Shown: in pieces, positions 43,669 through 51,680 of the stretch
Numbering within the stretch: the stretch's first letter is position 1
Layout of the letters: each line of letters starts with the position of its first letter
NCBI RefSeq assembly: GCF_900582195.1
Contig: NZ_UTHA01000227.1
Coordinates: 310,001 to 374,000, forward strand
Source: Pseudomonas viridiflava
GTDB taxonomy: Bacteria > Pseudomonadota > Gammaproteobacteria > Pseudomonadales > Pseudomonadaceae
DNA: 64,000 nt
Direction: 5' to 3'
The notes under the pieces: model-generated
Database searches by the model: none
Seen by the model: only the letters and a program-made list of their open reading frames with translations
What the model was told of the DNA's origin: nothing
Position numbers and translations under genes: made by a program

Positions 43669-44088
43669 GTGGACTTTCCATTTTCGATGTTCGGAGCAGT
43701 AGGGCCTTTGAATGGAACGTTGTCCAGAGATCAGGTGCGCAGCCTCCTGGGCAACGATTTCGAGGTATTTACCAAAACGGCATTCTCGGTGAACACGACT
43801 GATGCGTTCAAACGCCACGACCTGCATGTGTTCTACGACGAGCGGGATGTCGTGAAAGGCGTTGAGTTTTTCGAGAGAAGTACGGTGTCCTGGCAAGGGC
43901 ACAGACTGGTGGGCGAAAAACTTTCTACCTTGCTGGCATTGTTTCGTGGCAACGGTGTACGTCCCGACCTGAACGAAGACGGGTTTGACGTGGAAAGTTT
44001 TGGCATGAGATTTTACGTTCCAGACCTTGATGACGGCGATGATGCATTAGTAACCACTTTGTATATCGTCCTGCGTTTGGAGAGTTAA
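43669..44088 (+). CDS. Putative immunity protein for the CdiA-like toxin
   Basis: A 139-residue acidic soluble protein, placed directly after the exoprotein. GTG 43669 is chosen as the start because AGGAGG (43655-43660) lies 8 bases before it; the earlier GTG at 43663 overlaps the exoprotein stop and is only 2 bases from that site. The ribosome site lies within the last toxin codons, so expression is coupled. I recognise no domain; 'HDLHVFYDERDVVKGVEFFE' and 'LYIVLRLES' give a mixed alpha/beta look. Its role as immunity protein is inferred from position, size and composition only. The DNA is less GC-rich than the exoprotein body. Confidence 0.68.
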   Translation: MDFPFSMFGAVGPLNGTLSRDQVRSLLGNDFEVFTKTAFSVNTTDAFKRHDLHVFYDERDVVKGVEFFERSTVSWQGHRLVGEKLSTLLALFRGNGVRPDLNEDGFDVESFGMRFYVPDLDDGDDALVTTLYIVLRLES

Positions 44089-44123
44089 TCTTCCGGTTGT
44101 TCTGAATAAGCACTACTCCTGCA

Positions 44124-44216
44124 CGGCATATACGCCTCTGGGGGGTACCCCATCCATTGTCAATGTTGATAGCCGACGCTGGATGGGGCGCAGGTTTAAT
44201 GTGTTATGCCGTTTTT
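44124..44216 (+). terminator. Nested inverted repeat after the immunity gene
   Basis: An outer stem CGGCATA (44124-44130) / TATGCCG (44205-44211) encloses an inner stem CCCCATCCA (44148-44156) / TGGATGGGG (44180-44188). T5 follows the outer arm. It could end the toxin/immunity transcript on the plus strand, and it touches the stop of the convergent DUF899 gene. Confidence 0.45.
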
Positions 44217-44956
44217 CAGTCCTGGCCGCCATGGCAGCAACCGGTTTTGGCTTCTCTCTCATACCGATCATGATGCCGCACCCACTCCATGATCTCGTCC
44301 TCGTTCCTGCCCTTGGGCGTGAGGTCGAGATAGTTGTAGGCACCGACCAACATGTCCAGGCCGCGGGCATACGTTGAGTAGGTGTGGAAGATGTCGCCTT
44401 TTTCGTCGCGATAAAACACACTCAACCCCGGCATTTCTTCTTCGGCGCTGTCAGTCTTTTCGTAGTTGTAAGTAGCTTTTCCGGCCGCGACATCCTCAGC
44501 CCGTGAGCAAACACCGAAGTCATAGTTGAAGTCGCAACCCTCTGACGACACCCAGTCAAACTTCCAGCCCATCCGCCGTTTAAAGTCCTGGAACTCGTTG
44601 AACGGCGCATGCGAAACAGCTACTACCGCGATGTCGTGATGAGCCAGATGCAGGTTGGCGCCATCAATGTGGTCGCTGAGGAACGAGCAACCCTGGCAGC
44701 CTTCCTCCCAGTCCTTGGCAAACATGAAGTGGTAAACCACCAATTGGCTGTTTTTGCCGAACAGGTCAGCCAGTTTCAATTCGCCGTTCGGGCCCTGGAA
44801 GTGGTAGTCCTTGTCGACCTTCACCCATGGCAAGGCGCGACGTTCAGCGCTGAGGCGGTCGCGTTCTTTGGTGAAGGCTTTTTCGTCGGCGAGGTGTTGT
44901 TTACGGGCGGCGAGCCATTCTTCGCGTGATACCACCGGATGATTCTCAACGTTCAT
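44216..44956 (-). CDS. DUF899 family protein, thioredoxin-like fold
   Basis: A 246-residue cytoplasmic protein with the DUF899 pattern: 'VVSREEWLAARKQHLADEKAFTKERDRL', 'LPWVKVDKDYHFQGPNG', 'QLVVYHFMFAKDWEEGCQGCSFLSDHID' and 'VSHAPFNEFQDFKRRMGWKFDWVSS'. The CQGC pair (in 'EGCQGCSF') resembles a thioredoxin-type redox motif. The enzyme activity of the family is not established. It ends in 'CCHGGQD'. The upstream gap carries an 11-bp palindrome, GACCGCCGGTC (45026-45036), a possible operator. It converges on the toxin/immunity pair. Confidence 0.88.
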   Translation of the reverse strand: MNVENHPVVSREEWLAARKQHLADEKAFTKERDRLSAERRALPWVKVDKDYHFQGPNGELKLADLFGKNSQLVVYHFMFAKDWEEGCQGCSFLSDHIDGANLHLAHHDIAVVAVSHAPFNEFQDFKRRMGWKFDWVSSEGCDFNYDFGVCSRAEDVAAGKATYNYEKTDSAEEEMPGLSVFYRDEKGDIFHTYSTYARGLDMLVGAYNYLDLTPKGRNEDEIMEWVRHHDRYEREAKTGCCHGGQD

Positions 44957-45131
44957 GATGATTTCTCCTGCGGGGTTGAAACCGTCTGTTTCAGACTAGT
45001 CGTTTAACCCTGCTGGAAATCGACAGACCGCCGGTCGGTCGCCTCGGGAAATGCGGCTGAACGGCTGGGAACCGCTCAGGTCACAACCTATGAACGCGCC
45101 ATAAATCACGCGCACCGGAGGTTGGATCAGG

Positions 45132-45524
45132 ATGACGACTTATAACTGGGATTTGATTGAACGCTTGCTGCACGAAGTGCAGAACAGTGCTGGCGAAAGT
45201 TTCGCTCCTCGAAAATATGCCGAGGATTACGCGGCGGAGAAAGCCAGCGCCGGTGAGCCGATCGAGAATCTGGATCACCTTAAAACGGTGGCCTGCGACT
45301 ATGAAAGGTTGCTGCTCTTGCGCGGTTACATCGCACCGCGTCCGGATGAAGAGGGCAGCACGGGAAACAACTTTGTGCTGACACCACGCGGTTCCAGCCT
45401 GCTGAGCCTGCTCGACAGCAGCATTCCCGGCAATGATCATCCGCGTCAGGTGCTGGATGAGCAGGAGGATGCGCTTGACGAGGCAACCTTCGATGAAGTG
45501 GCGTCTAAAGCCCAGATCGCCTGA
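45132..45524 (+). CDS. Small winged-helix-like protein, possibly DUF2513-related
   Basis: A 130-residue soluble protein. 'NWDLIERLLHEVQNSAGE' and 'LTPRGSSLLSLLD' bracket a helical region, the layout of DUF2513-type winged-helix proteins, but the match is weak and the function unknown. The tail is acidic ('DEQEDALDEATFDEVA'). It has no signal peptide. ATG 45132 follows a GGATCAGG. It is followed by a REP pair. It may be a regulator, but no partner gene is evident. Confidence 0.65.
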   Translation: MTTYNWDLIERLLHEVQNSAGESFAPRKYAEDYAAEKASAGEPIENLDHLKTVACDYERLLLLRGYIAPRPDEEGSTGNNFVLTPRGSSLLSLLDSSIPGNDHPRQVLDEQEDALDEATFDEVASKAQIA

Positions 45525-45540
45525 GATCAATGTATCCCCA

Positions 45541-45629
45541 TGTGGGAGCGAGCCTGCTCGCGAATACGGTCTGTCAGTGACATTTGAGGTAACTGATGCA
45601 CCGCTTTCGCGAGCAGGCTCGCTCCCACA
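45541..45629. repeat. REP doublet (REPIN)
   Basis: Two inverted 'TGTGGGAGCGAGC.TGCTCGCGAA' copies about 40 bases apart, between convergent genes at 45524 and 45646. Confidence 0.9.
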
Positions 45630-45645
45630 TTGATCTTCGTTTTAG

Positions 45646-46515
45646 TCAGGTTTTTTGCGCGGCCTTGAGGCATTTGAGTTCGTTGAAGTCCTTACGCACA
45701 CCCTCGATCTTCTTCAACAGCCGCTGACGCTGTTGCGGCGTACTCTCGGCCATCAAGTCCACCGCCAGCGAGCGCCCCTGCGCTTCAGTTTCGGCGAAGG
45801 CCTTGCGGTAATCCGCTGTCCATAAACTCTCGCGATTGACTAGAAGCGTCTCGATTCTCTGTGGGAATTCGGGACTTTTGCCTTGGGCTACGGCAGCACT
45901 GAACTGCTTCTGCCAATGGGCGCGATTGGCGATCCATTGGGTGTACTGATCGCCCAGGGCGGTCGACCACGCCATGACCCGCTGTTCTTGCGTGGCGCTC
46001 AAGGGGCCGAGCCAGTCGTTCAGGCGTTTGACCATGCGCGCGCCACGCTCGGCAATTTGCTGGTCAAGCGGTGGTTTGATGTATTCCTGCTGACGCTTGC
46101 GCAGATCCTTGGCAAACGCGTCATTCATCTCGGCCACTTGCTTGTCATCCAGACCTTGCAACAACTCGATGGCGGACGGGGTGATCTCTCGAGCGGTTTC
46201 GGCAATGGCCTGCTTGGCTTCCGTCGTGCGCGCCTGTAACGCGGCATCGGTGACCTGATTGGTTTCGACCATGGTCTGCAGGCGATCAAGCCAGTCCAGA
46301 TAACCCGGCAATTGCGTGGTGCAATGCCAGCTCAGGTGGTCCTTGAGGCGTTCGTTGAACCAGTCTTTCTGCTCGCCGTTCATGTCCAGGTAATCACCGA
46401 GCGTCCACGGAATAATGACGTCGAGATTGCGATAGGCCAGGCCGACGCGACTGCAAGCGCCGAGGGCGAGGGTAAAGATCAGTAGAGCGGCGATGTGCTT
46501 GAACCAGCGAGACAT
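45646..46515 (-). CDS. DUF6279-type lipoprotein
   Basis: A 289-residue precursor with a type II signal peptide: 'MSRWFKHIAALLIFTLALGAC', where the lipobox LGAC puts the lipidated Cys at about residue 21. The mature protein is mostly helical, with 'DYLDMNGEQKDWFNERLKDHLSWH' near the start and 'STPQQRQRLLKKIEGVRKDF' near the end. This matches DUF6279 lipoproteins of Pseudomonas, whose role is unknown. It would be anchored in the inner leaflet of the outer membrane or in the inner membrane. It stands alone. Confidence 0.82.
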   Translation of the reverse strand: MSRWFKHIAALLIFTLALGACSRVGLAYRNLDVIIPWTLGDYLDMNGEQKDWFNERLKDHLSWHCTTQLPGYLDWLDRLQTMVETNQVTDAALQARTTEAKQAIAETAREITPSAIELLQGLDDKQVAEMNDAFAKDLRKRQQEYIKPPLDQQIAERGARMVKRLNDWLGPLSATQEQRVMAWSTALGDQYTQWIANRAHWQKQFSAAVAQGKSPEFPQRIETLLVNRESLWTADYRKAFAETEAQGRSLAVDLMAESTPQQRQRLLKKIEGVRKDFNELKCLKAAQKT

Positions 46516-46594
46516 GGGCGAATCCTTGCGTAAGCCTGGCTTCGAGGGGACTGATTCCTATGTGAACGCAGAATGATCCCGGCAGTTCAGCCGA

Positions 46595-47311
46595 TCAATA
46601 GAACGCGCGCGCAGCCTTGAGCGTGACGAGGCCGTCACACTCGCTGTTGTGCCCGGAATAGGCTGAGCAATCGCTGCCGCTGAGGCTGGAATTGCTGTAG
46701 ATCAGGTCGAGATCGATACCCATGAACGGTCGGGACAATTTCACCGACCAGTCGGTAAAACTGCTGACATAACCACCGTCCACGGCGACAGGCGTGTTCA
46801 GTTGGTGGGTGGTGTATTTCATGCTGACGCCGATGCCGAACGGCTGGTTGCCGCCAAGATCGGCAAACAAGGTGTTGTTCTGTTTATCCGGGTCGTTGCT
46901 GAAGGCCACGCCGAAACGACTGCCGAGCAGGCTCAGACCACCGAACAGTTCCTGGCTGTCGAGGGTATCGACCTTGGGATAGCTGTAGTGGATCATCCCG
47001 ACTTCGTAGCCGAGGGTCTGATCGAAAGGTTGTTTAAAGCCGACGTAGGAATCGATTTCGAGGTTCTTGCCCGGTGAGATGCCCATGCTCGGTGCGTACT
47101 GGCCGACATAGAGGCCGCTGTCGTGGCTCAGGTCGAGGCCGCCATGGAAGGAGCCGACTGCCGCCGGTTTGACCAGGCCTTGGGCCATGCTGCGTGTCGG
47201 CGTAGTGCCGAGCTTGAGATCGAAGTCGCCGAGTTCACGCTGGAAAATCTGCGCGTGCGCGGTCGCATTGGCTAGAAGGCCTACGATTAATAAACAGGAT
47301 GATTTGCGCAT
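46595..47311 (-). CDS. TorF-family putative porin
   Basis: A 238-residue precursor with a signal peptide ('MRKSSCLLIVGLLANATAHAQ', cut near 'AHA') and a short beta-barrel: 'RELGDFDLKLGTTPTRSMAQGL', 'SFHGGLDLSHDSGLYVGQY', 'EIDSYVGFKQP' and a final 'LVTLKAARAFY'. This is the Gcw_chp/TorF pattern. Such proteins lie in the outer membrane; the solute is unknown. It lies 80 bases upstream of the DUF6279 lipoprotein start on the same strand, with no terminator that I could see between them. Confidence 0.82.
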   Translation of the reverse strand: MRKSSCLLIVGLLANATAHAQIFQRELGDFDLKLGTTPTRSMAQGLVKPAAVGSFHGGLDLSHDSGLYVGQYAPSMGISPGKNLEIDSYVGFKQPFDQTLGYEVGMIHYSYPKVDTLDSQELFGGLSLLGSRFGVAFSNDPDKQNNTLFADLGGNQPFGIGVSMKYTTHQLNTPVAVDGGYVSSFTDWSVKLSRPFMGIDLDLIYSNSSLSGSDCSAYSGHNSECDGLVTLKAARAFY

Positions 47312-47517
47312 GCGTCACTCCATGAACAGCGAGGGCAGGGCGGCGGGCCTGCTGAAACGCTTGATCTAGACGCGTGCAAGGATACCGGCGAATGCTCGGC
47401 ATTGAAGGCCGTTCGTCGATTTAAAAGGATTTTTTGTTTAATGCGGGGGGATGGTGCGCGGTGCCAGTCCAGGCGCTTCGAAGCTCAAAGCGCCTCTGGA
47501 CGGGTGTAAACCGGGTG

Positions 47518-47706
47518 TTACTTCTTGCCCAGGCTGATCTGCTTGGACGGGCCGAATGTCTGGCCACTGACGCCTTTGGCAATTTGCTGGATCTCGCCGC
47601 CGGACTTGAGGAACGCTGCGATCTGATCGTTGATCGATTCGCTGGTTTCAACGGCTGGAGCAGGCTTTGCTTTGCTGGTGGATGCTTTTACACGCATGGC
47701 GGCCAT
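47518..47706 (-). CDS. Small basic conserved-type protein, 62 residues
   Basis: The frame 'MAAMRVKASTSKAKPAPAVETSESINDQIAAFLKSGGEIQQIAKG' in pieces ends in 'FGPSKQISLGKK'. It has a basic, disordered N-terminus and a helix with 'FLKSGGEIQQI'. This last motif resembles the 'FLxxGGxVQxI' stretch of the Pseudomonas regulator SutA, but the rest differs, so I do not call it that. ATG 47706 was chosen; a longer frame to 47790 has no ribosome site. Reading both ends, the frame is well kept for its size. Confidence 0.6.
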   Translation of the reverse strand: MAAMRVKASTSKAKPAPAVETSESINDQIAAFLKSGGEIQQIAKGVSGQTFGPSKQISLGKK

Positions 47707-48046
47707 TAACCTGTAGAAAAGTAACTCGGCCAGGCATCGTACAGGAATAACTTGACAATTGCTTGGTAAATATCCCCCGGAATAACCCACCGCTGTGCTG
47801 CATTATTCGCGATTTAATATGCGATATATCCGGCTAACCTGCTGTTTTAAATAAGAACATTCAGGCTTGGAGGCATTGAGATATTCATCCGCGAGCGGTG
47901 GTGCCTGCCTGACGAGCGGCACCTCAACCCAGCCGCGCACAAGGAAAATCAAGGCGTTACGCTAATTTCCGACGCGTGCGGATCTGCCGCCCGACGGCCA
48001 CGCCAAAAACGGGTAGAATGCCGCCCACGCAATGAGGGTTCTGGAA
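47707..48046 (+). other. 340-base gap upstream of cvfB, no gene seen
   Basis: It is AT-richer near 47750-47870 than the flanking genes. One 6-bp inverted repeat, GGTGCC/GGCACC (47900-47923), and a possible -10 box TAGAAT (48014-48019) ahead of the CvfB gene are the only structures I could point to. There is no supported ORF or RNA gene. Confidence 0.35.
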
Positions 48047-48883
48047 ATGGCTTTAGTCGGGCGTTACAACAGTTTGCAAGTGGTTAAACACACTAACTTC
48101 GGTTTATATCTGGACGGCGGTGCTGACGGCGAGATTCTTTTGCCGAATCGTTATGTTCCGAAAGATATTCCTACCGAAGATGAAGATTGGCTCAACGTAT
48201 TTGTTTATCTGGACAGCGAAGACAAACTTCTCGCCACCACGGAAAAACCAAAAGTTCAGGTCGGCGAATTTGCCAGTCTGAAAGTCGTTGAAGTCAACAG
48301 CATCGGTGTGTTCCTCGATTGGGGGCTGCCGAAGGATCTGTTGCTGCCGTATTCCGAAGAAAAGCGCCAGATGACCGCCGGCGAATACTGCGTGGTGCAT
48401 GTCTACCTCGACAAGCACACCCGCCGTATCACCGCCACTGCGCGTCTGGATCGCTACCTCGACAAGACCCCGGCCAACTACAGCCAGGGTCAGGAAGTTG
48501 ATCTGCTGGTTGCCGAAGCCACCGACATGGGCTTCAAGGCGATCATCAACAACAAGCACTGGGGTTTGATTCACAAGAACGAAATCTTCAAGTTCATGCG
48601 CGCCGGCATGAGCGAGAAAGGCTACATCAAGGAAATCCGTGCCGACGGCAAGATCGCCCTGAGCCTGCAACCGGTTGGCCAGGAAGCGGCCAGCAGCCTG
48701 AACTCGAAGATCCTCGCCAAGTTGCGCGACAACAGCGGCACGCTGCCGGTCAGCGACAAGAGCGATCCGGCGTTGATCAGCAGCCTGTTCGGCGTCAGCA
48801 AAGGCAACTTCAAAAAGGCCATCGGTGCGCTGTACAAGGAAGGCAAGATCGTCATTCATGCCGATCGCATTGAACTAACCTGA
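48047..48883 (+). CDS. cvfB: S1-domain RNA-binding protein, CvfB/YitL family
   Basis: A 278-residue soluble protein with S1-like beta-barrels ('GRYNSLQVVKHTNFGLYLDGGADGEILLPNRYVP' and 'VGEFASLKVVEVNSIGVFLDWGLPKDLLLP'), a third S1-type segment ('ATDMGFKAIINNKHWGLIHKNE') and a C-terminal winged helix ('SDPALISSLFGVSKGNFKKAIGALYKEGKI'). This is the CvfB plan; the CvfB family binds RNA, and the S. aureus protein is tied to virulence control. The role here is inferred. ATG 48047 is chosen because GAGG lies 10 bases upstream and the S1 domain starts directly; ATG 48032 is an alternative. Confidence 0.9.
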   Translation: MALVGRYNSLQVVKHTNFGLYLDGGADGEILLPNRYVPKDIPTEDEDWLNVFVYLDSEDKLLATTEKPKVQVGEFASLKVVEVNSIGVFLDWGLPKDLLLPYSEEKRQMTAGEYCVVHVYLDKHTRRITATARLDRYLDKTPANYSQGQEVDLLVAEATDMGFKAIINNKHWGLIHKNEIFKFMRAGMSEKGYIKEIRADGKIALSLQPVGQEAASSLNSKILAKLRDNSGTLPVSDKSDPALISSLFGVSKGNFKKAIGALYKEGKIVIHADRIELT

Positions 48884-48929
48884 GCCTTGGGTGGCCCATG
48901 TTGCATGGGGCACACACGAGGTCGGGTCG

Positions 48930-49328
48930 ATGAAAAAAGCGCTGATTGCCTACGTTGCCACGCTGGTGACGTTTCTGTTGCTCGACGGTATCTGGCTCGG
49001 CCTGTTGATGGCGCCGACCTATCGTGAACTGCTGGGTTCGCTGATGCTTGAAAAACCGCTGCTGGTTCCGGCAGCGGTTTTTTATTGCCTGTATGTTTTT
49101 GGCAGCGTGGTGTTTGTGGTGCTGCCGGCGGCGACCTGGCAGTGGGCGGCAAAGCGGGGTGCGTTGTTGGGGCTGGTGGCGTATGGCACGTATGACCTGA
49201 CCAACTGGGCGACGTTGCGCGGCTGGTCGGTGCAGGTGACGTTGATGGATTGGGCGTGGGGGACGTTTGCCACGGCAGTGGCTTGTGCTGTTGGTTTTTT
49301 GTTGGCGAGGCGGTTTGCCACGGTCTGA
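48930..49328 (+). CDS. DUF2177 family membrane protein
   Basis: A 132-residue protein with four membrane helices: 'LIAYVATLVTFLLLDGIWLGLL', 'LVPAAVFYCLYVFGSVVFVV', 'GALLGLVAYGTYDLTNWATL' and 'TFATAVACAVGFLLARRF'. The conserved 'DGIWLG' and 'GTYDLTN' stretches are DUF2177 marks. It is an inner membrane protein of unknown function. It starts 47 bases after cvfB and may be in its operon. ATG 48930 is preceded by GAGG. Confidence 0.88.
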   Translation: MKKALIAYVATLVTFLLLDGIWLGLLMAPTYRELLGSLMLEKPLLVPAAVFYCLYVFGSVVFVVLPAATWQWAAKRGALLGLVAYGTYDLTNWATLRGWSVQVTLMDWAWGTFATAVACAVGFLLARRFATV

Positions 49329-49358
49329 TCCGAAATGCGGGTTGGCGGTGCGGACCTC

Positions 49359-49422
49359 TTCGCGAGCAAGCTCGCTCCCACAGGGAAATGCGTTCAATTG
49401 TGGGAGCGAGCTTGCTCGCGAA
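49359..49422. repeat. REP doublet (REPIN), short spacer
   Basis: Inverted 'TTCGCGAGCAAGCTCGCTCCCACA'-type copies in shortened form, with a 17-base spacer, between DUF2177 and an EamA gene. Here the orientation is the reverse of most other copies. Confidence 0.88.
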
Positions 49423-49576
49423 TGGCGGCGCAGCCGACAGCCATTCACCCCTGCCGCCACTGAAGAGCTAAATGTCTTTTCCAGGCGGCTTTTTCCGTCT
49501 GACTGATTGATAATCCCCAGCACTGTTTTCTGACCATTGGATGGCCTGCCATGTTGTGTGTGTTCGAGGTGTTGCG

Positions 49577-50509
49577 GTGATTGTCGAGCGGCGCAGTGCC
49601 GACAGTTTTGCCTTGCAGGTGATGATTGGCCTCTGCCTGATCTGGGGCGTGCAGCAAGTGATGATCAAATGGGCGGCGCCGGACATCGCGCCTGTCATGC
49701 AAGCGGCCGCGCGCTCGGGGATCTCTGCGTTGCTGGTGGGGCTGCTGATCTGCTGGAAGGGCGGCTGGGATCAGGTCGGCAACACCTGGCGCGGTGGCTT
49801 GCTGGCCGGTGCGCTGTTCGGTCTGGAGTTCTTCTTCATCGCCGAAGGTTTGCAGCTGACCACCGCCGCACACATGTCGGTGTTCCTCTACACCGCACCG
49901 ATTTTCACCGCGTTGGGTGTGCATTTTCTGCTGGCCAGCGAGCGTCTGCGACCGTTGCAATGGCTGGGTATTCTGCTCGCGTTCATTGGCATTGCGATTG
50001 CCTTCGCCGGCGGCGTGTCGTGGGACAACCTCGACCGGCGCATGCTGCTCGGCGATGCCTTTGGCGTATTGGCCGGCGCCTGTTGGGGTGCGACCACGGT
50101 GGTCGTGCGCGCCTCGCGGCTGTCGGAAGCACCGGTGACGCTGACCCTGTTCTATCAATTGATCGTTGGCTTCGTCGGGCTGCTCTTGATCGCGCTGTTC
50201 AGCGGCCAGATCACTCACGTCAGCCTGACCACCGTGGCGCTGGCCAGCGTGCTGTTCCAAGGGCTGGTGGTGTCGTTCTTCAGTTACCTGATCTGGTTCT
50301 GGCTGCTGCGCCGGTATCTGGCAGCCAACCTCGCGGTGTTTTCATTCATGACGCCGTTGTTCGGCGTGACCTTTGGCGTGCTGCTGCTCGGCGAACAACT
50401 GAGCGTGAACTTCGTCATCGGTGCTGTGCTGGTGCTGCTCGGCATCACTTTTGTCAGCGCCGAGCAGTGGCTGCGTCGGCGTTTGCGCAAGGCGCTGGGC
50501 CAGCGCTAG
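49577..50509 (+). CDS. EamA/DMT family transporter
   Basis: A 310-residue inner membrane protein with ten helices. EamA marks: 'MIGLCLIWGVQQVMIKWAAP', 'MSVFLYTAPIFTALGVHFLLASERL' and 'AVFSFMTPLFGVTFGVLLLGEQLS'. The GTG start at 49577 has GAGG about 9 bases upstream; a longer frame to 49541 has no ribosome site. The last 56 bases overlap the 3' end of the convergent MFS gene. The substrate is unknown. Confidence 0.87.
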   Translation: MIVERRSADSFALQVMIGLCLIWGVQQVMIKWAAPDIAPVMQAAARSGISALLVGLLICWKGGWDQVGNTWRGGLLAGALFGLEFFFIAEGLQLTTAAHMSVFLYTAPIFTALGVHFLLASERLRPLQWLGILLAFIGIAIAFAGGVSWDNLDRRMLLGDAFGVLAGACWGATTVVVRASRLSEAPVTLTLFYQLIVGFVGLLLIALFSGQITHVSLTTVALASVLFQGLVVSFFSYLIWFWLLRRYLAANLAVFSFMTPLFGVTFGVLLLGEQLSVNFVIGAVLVLLGITFVSAEQWLRRRLRKALGQR

Positions 50510-51635
50510 TCGACTGCATCGCCAGACCGCCGGCAATCAGCAAGCCGCTGCCGGCGATTACCAGCGCCGGCTGCAGGCCGCCGCTGAAATGGCTGCTCAA
50601 CGCCGCCAGCAACGGGCCGCTGAGTTGGCCGACGGCGAAGCACGCGGTGAGCATGCCGGCGTTGCGCTGGGTGGCGTGCGGCGCCAGTTCCCGCGAGCGC
50701 TGCATGACCAGTTGCATGCAGGCCAGAAATGGCGTGCCACACAGGATCACCCCCAATGCGAGGCCGATGCCGCTGCCCAGCAGACAGGCAAAGACACCGG
50801 CCGCTTGCAGCCACAGCGTCGCCATTAACCAGTGGCGCGTTGTTTCGGGATCGTGACGCCGCAGACTCACCAGCAACACGCCAAGCGCCGCGGCCAGACC
50901 GAAACAAGGCCAGAACAGGTCAGCCTGCCATTCCCCGTGAAATTGCGCTGTGGCCATTTGCGACAGGAAGGTCGCCGGAATGATGTAGCCGACGCCGTAC
51001 AGCGCATAAATCATGGCCAACCGCCCGATGCCCCGATTCGATGGACTGACCGGCGCTGCAACCATCGTCGGCGTTGCGACGGGCGTTGGCAGAATCCGCC
51101 AGACGCCCAGCATCATCACCAGCGCAACTGCTGCATAAATCAGCCACAACGTCGCGGACGTCTGCTGCAGCAGATGTGAGACCAGCGCCAACAAACCCGT
51201 GAGAAAAATCCCCAAACCCGGTCCGGCAAATACCAACGCGCCCAGCCGTGGCCGACCTGCCGCCGCTGCCAGCGGCTGACTCAACGAGGTGATCATCACC
51301 AGGACCCAGGCGCTTGCTACCCCGGTGCCGAAGCGCAACAGCAAGTGCGACCAGAAGCCATTGGCCCAGAACGACGCCAGCGTCAGCAGCACGCACAGCC
51401 ACAGGCCGCCATGCAGGCGCCGCTGAACCTGCTGCGGGCGATGGGCGAACATCGCATCCACCGCGCCCAGCAAGTAACCGAGGTAGTTGGCCGCTGCAAT
51501 CAGACCAGCGGCTGTCAGGTCGATCTGGCCTTCGCTGAGCAGGTGCGGCATTTGCGGGGTGAGGGCGAAGCGCCCGATGCCCATGGCCATCATCAGGGCC
51601 ACGAAGCAGGCGGATAAGCGAATCAGGGGCGACAT
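50454..51635 (-). CDS. MFS transporter of the YbfB/YjiJ family
   Basis: A 393-residue, twelve-helix protein. 'ACFVALMMAMGIGRFALTPQMPHLL' at the N-terminus, 'NYLGYLLGAVDAMF' and 'YALYGVGYIIPATFLSQM' in the middle are typical of YbfB/YjiJ transporters. It sits in the inner membrane and probably exports a small compound. The gene diverges from a LysR regulator, with a dyad between them, so it is likely controlled by that regulator. Its tail overlaps the EamA gene at 49577-50509. Confidence 0.88.
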   Translation of the reverse strand: MSPLIRLSACFVALMMAMGIGRFALTPQMPHLLSEGQIDLTAAGLIAAANYLGYLLGAVDAMFAHRPQQVQRRLHGGLWLCVLLTLASFWANGFWSHLLLRFGTGVASAWVLVMITSLSQPLAAAAGRPRLGALVFAGPGLGIFLTGLLALVSHLLQQTSATLWLIYAAVALVMMLGVWRILPTPVATPTMVAAPVSPSNRGIGRLAMIYALYGVGYIIPATFLSQMATAQFHGEWQADLFWPCFGLAAALGVLLVSLRRHDPETTRHWLMATLWLQAAGVFACLLGSGIGLALGVILCGTPFLACMQLVMQRSRELAPHATQRNAGMLTACFAVGQLSGPLLAALSSHFSGGLQPALVIAGSGLLIAGGLAMQSTSAGPAPCANADAATARR

Positions 51636-51680
51636 GGTCGGAACTCTTTTGAAGGATCAATGACCGTTAGGCTAGGACTG

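Noticed and set aside
44124-44216. Possible integron attC site after the immunity gene
   Set aside because: The paired arms lack the core sites of attC, and no integrase or cassette array is present.
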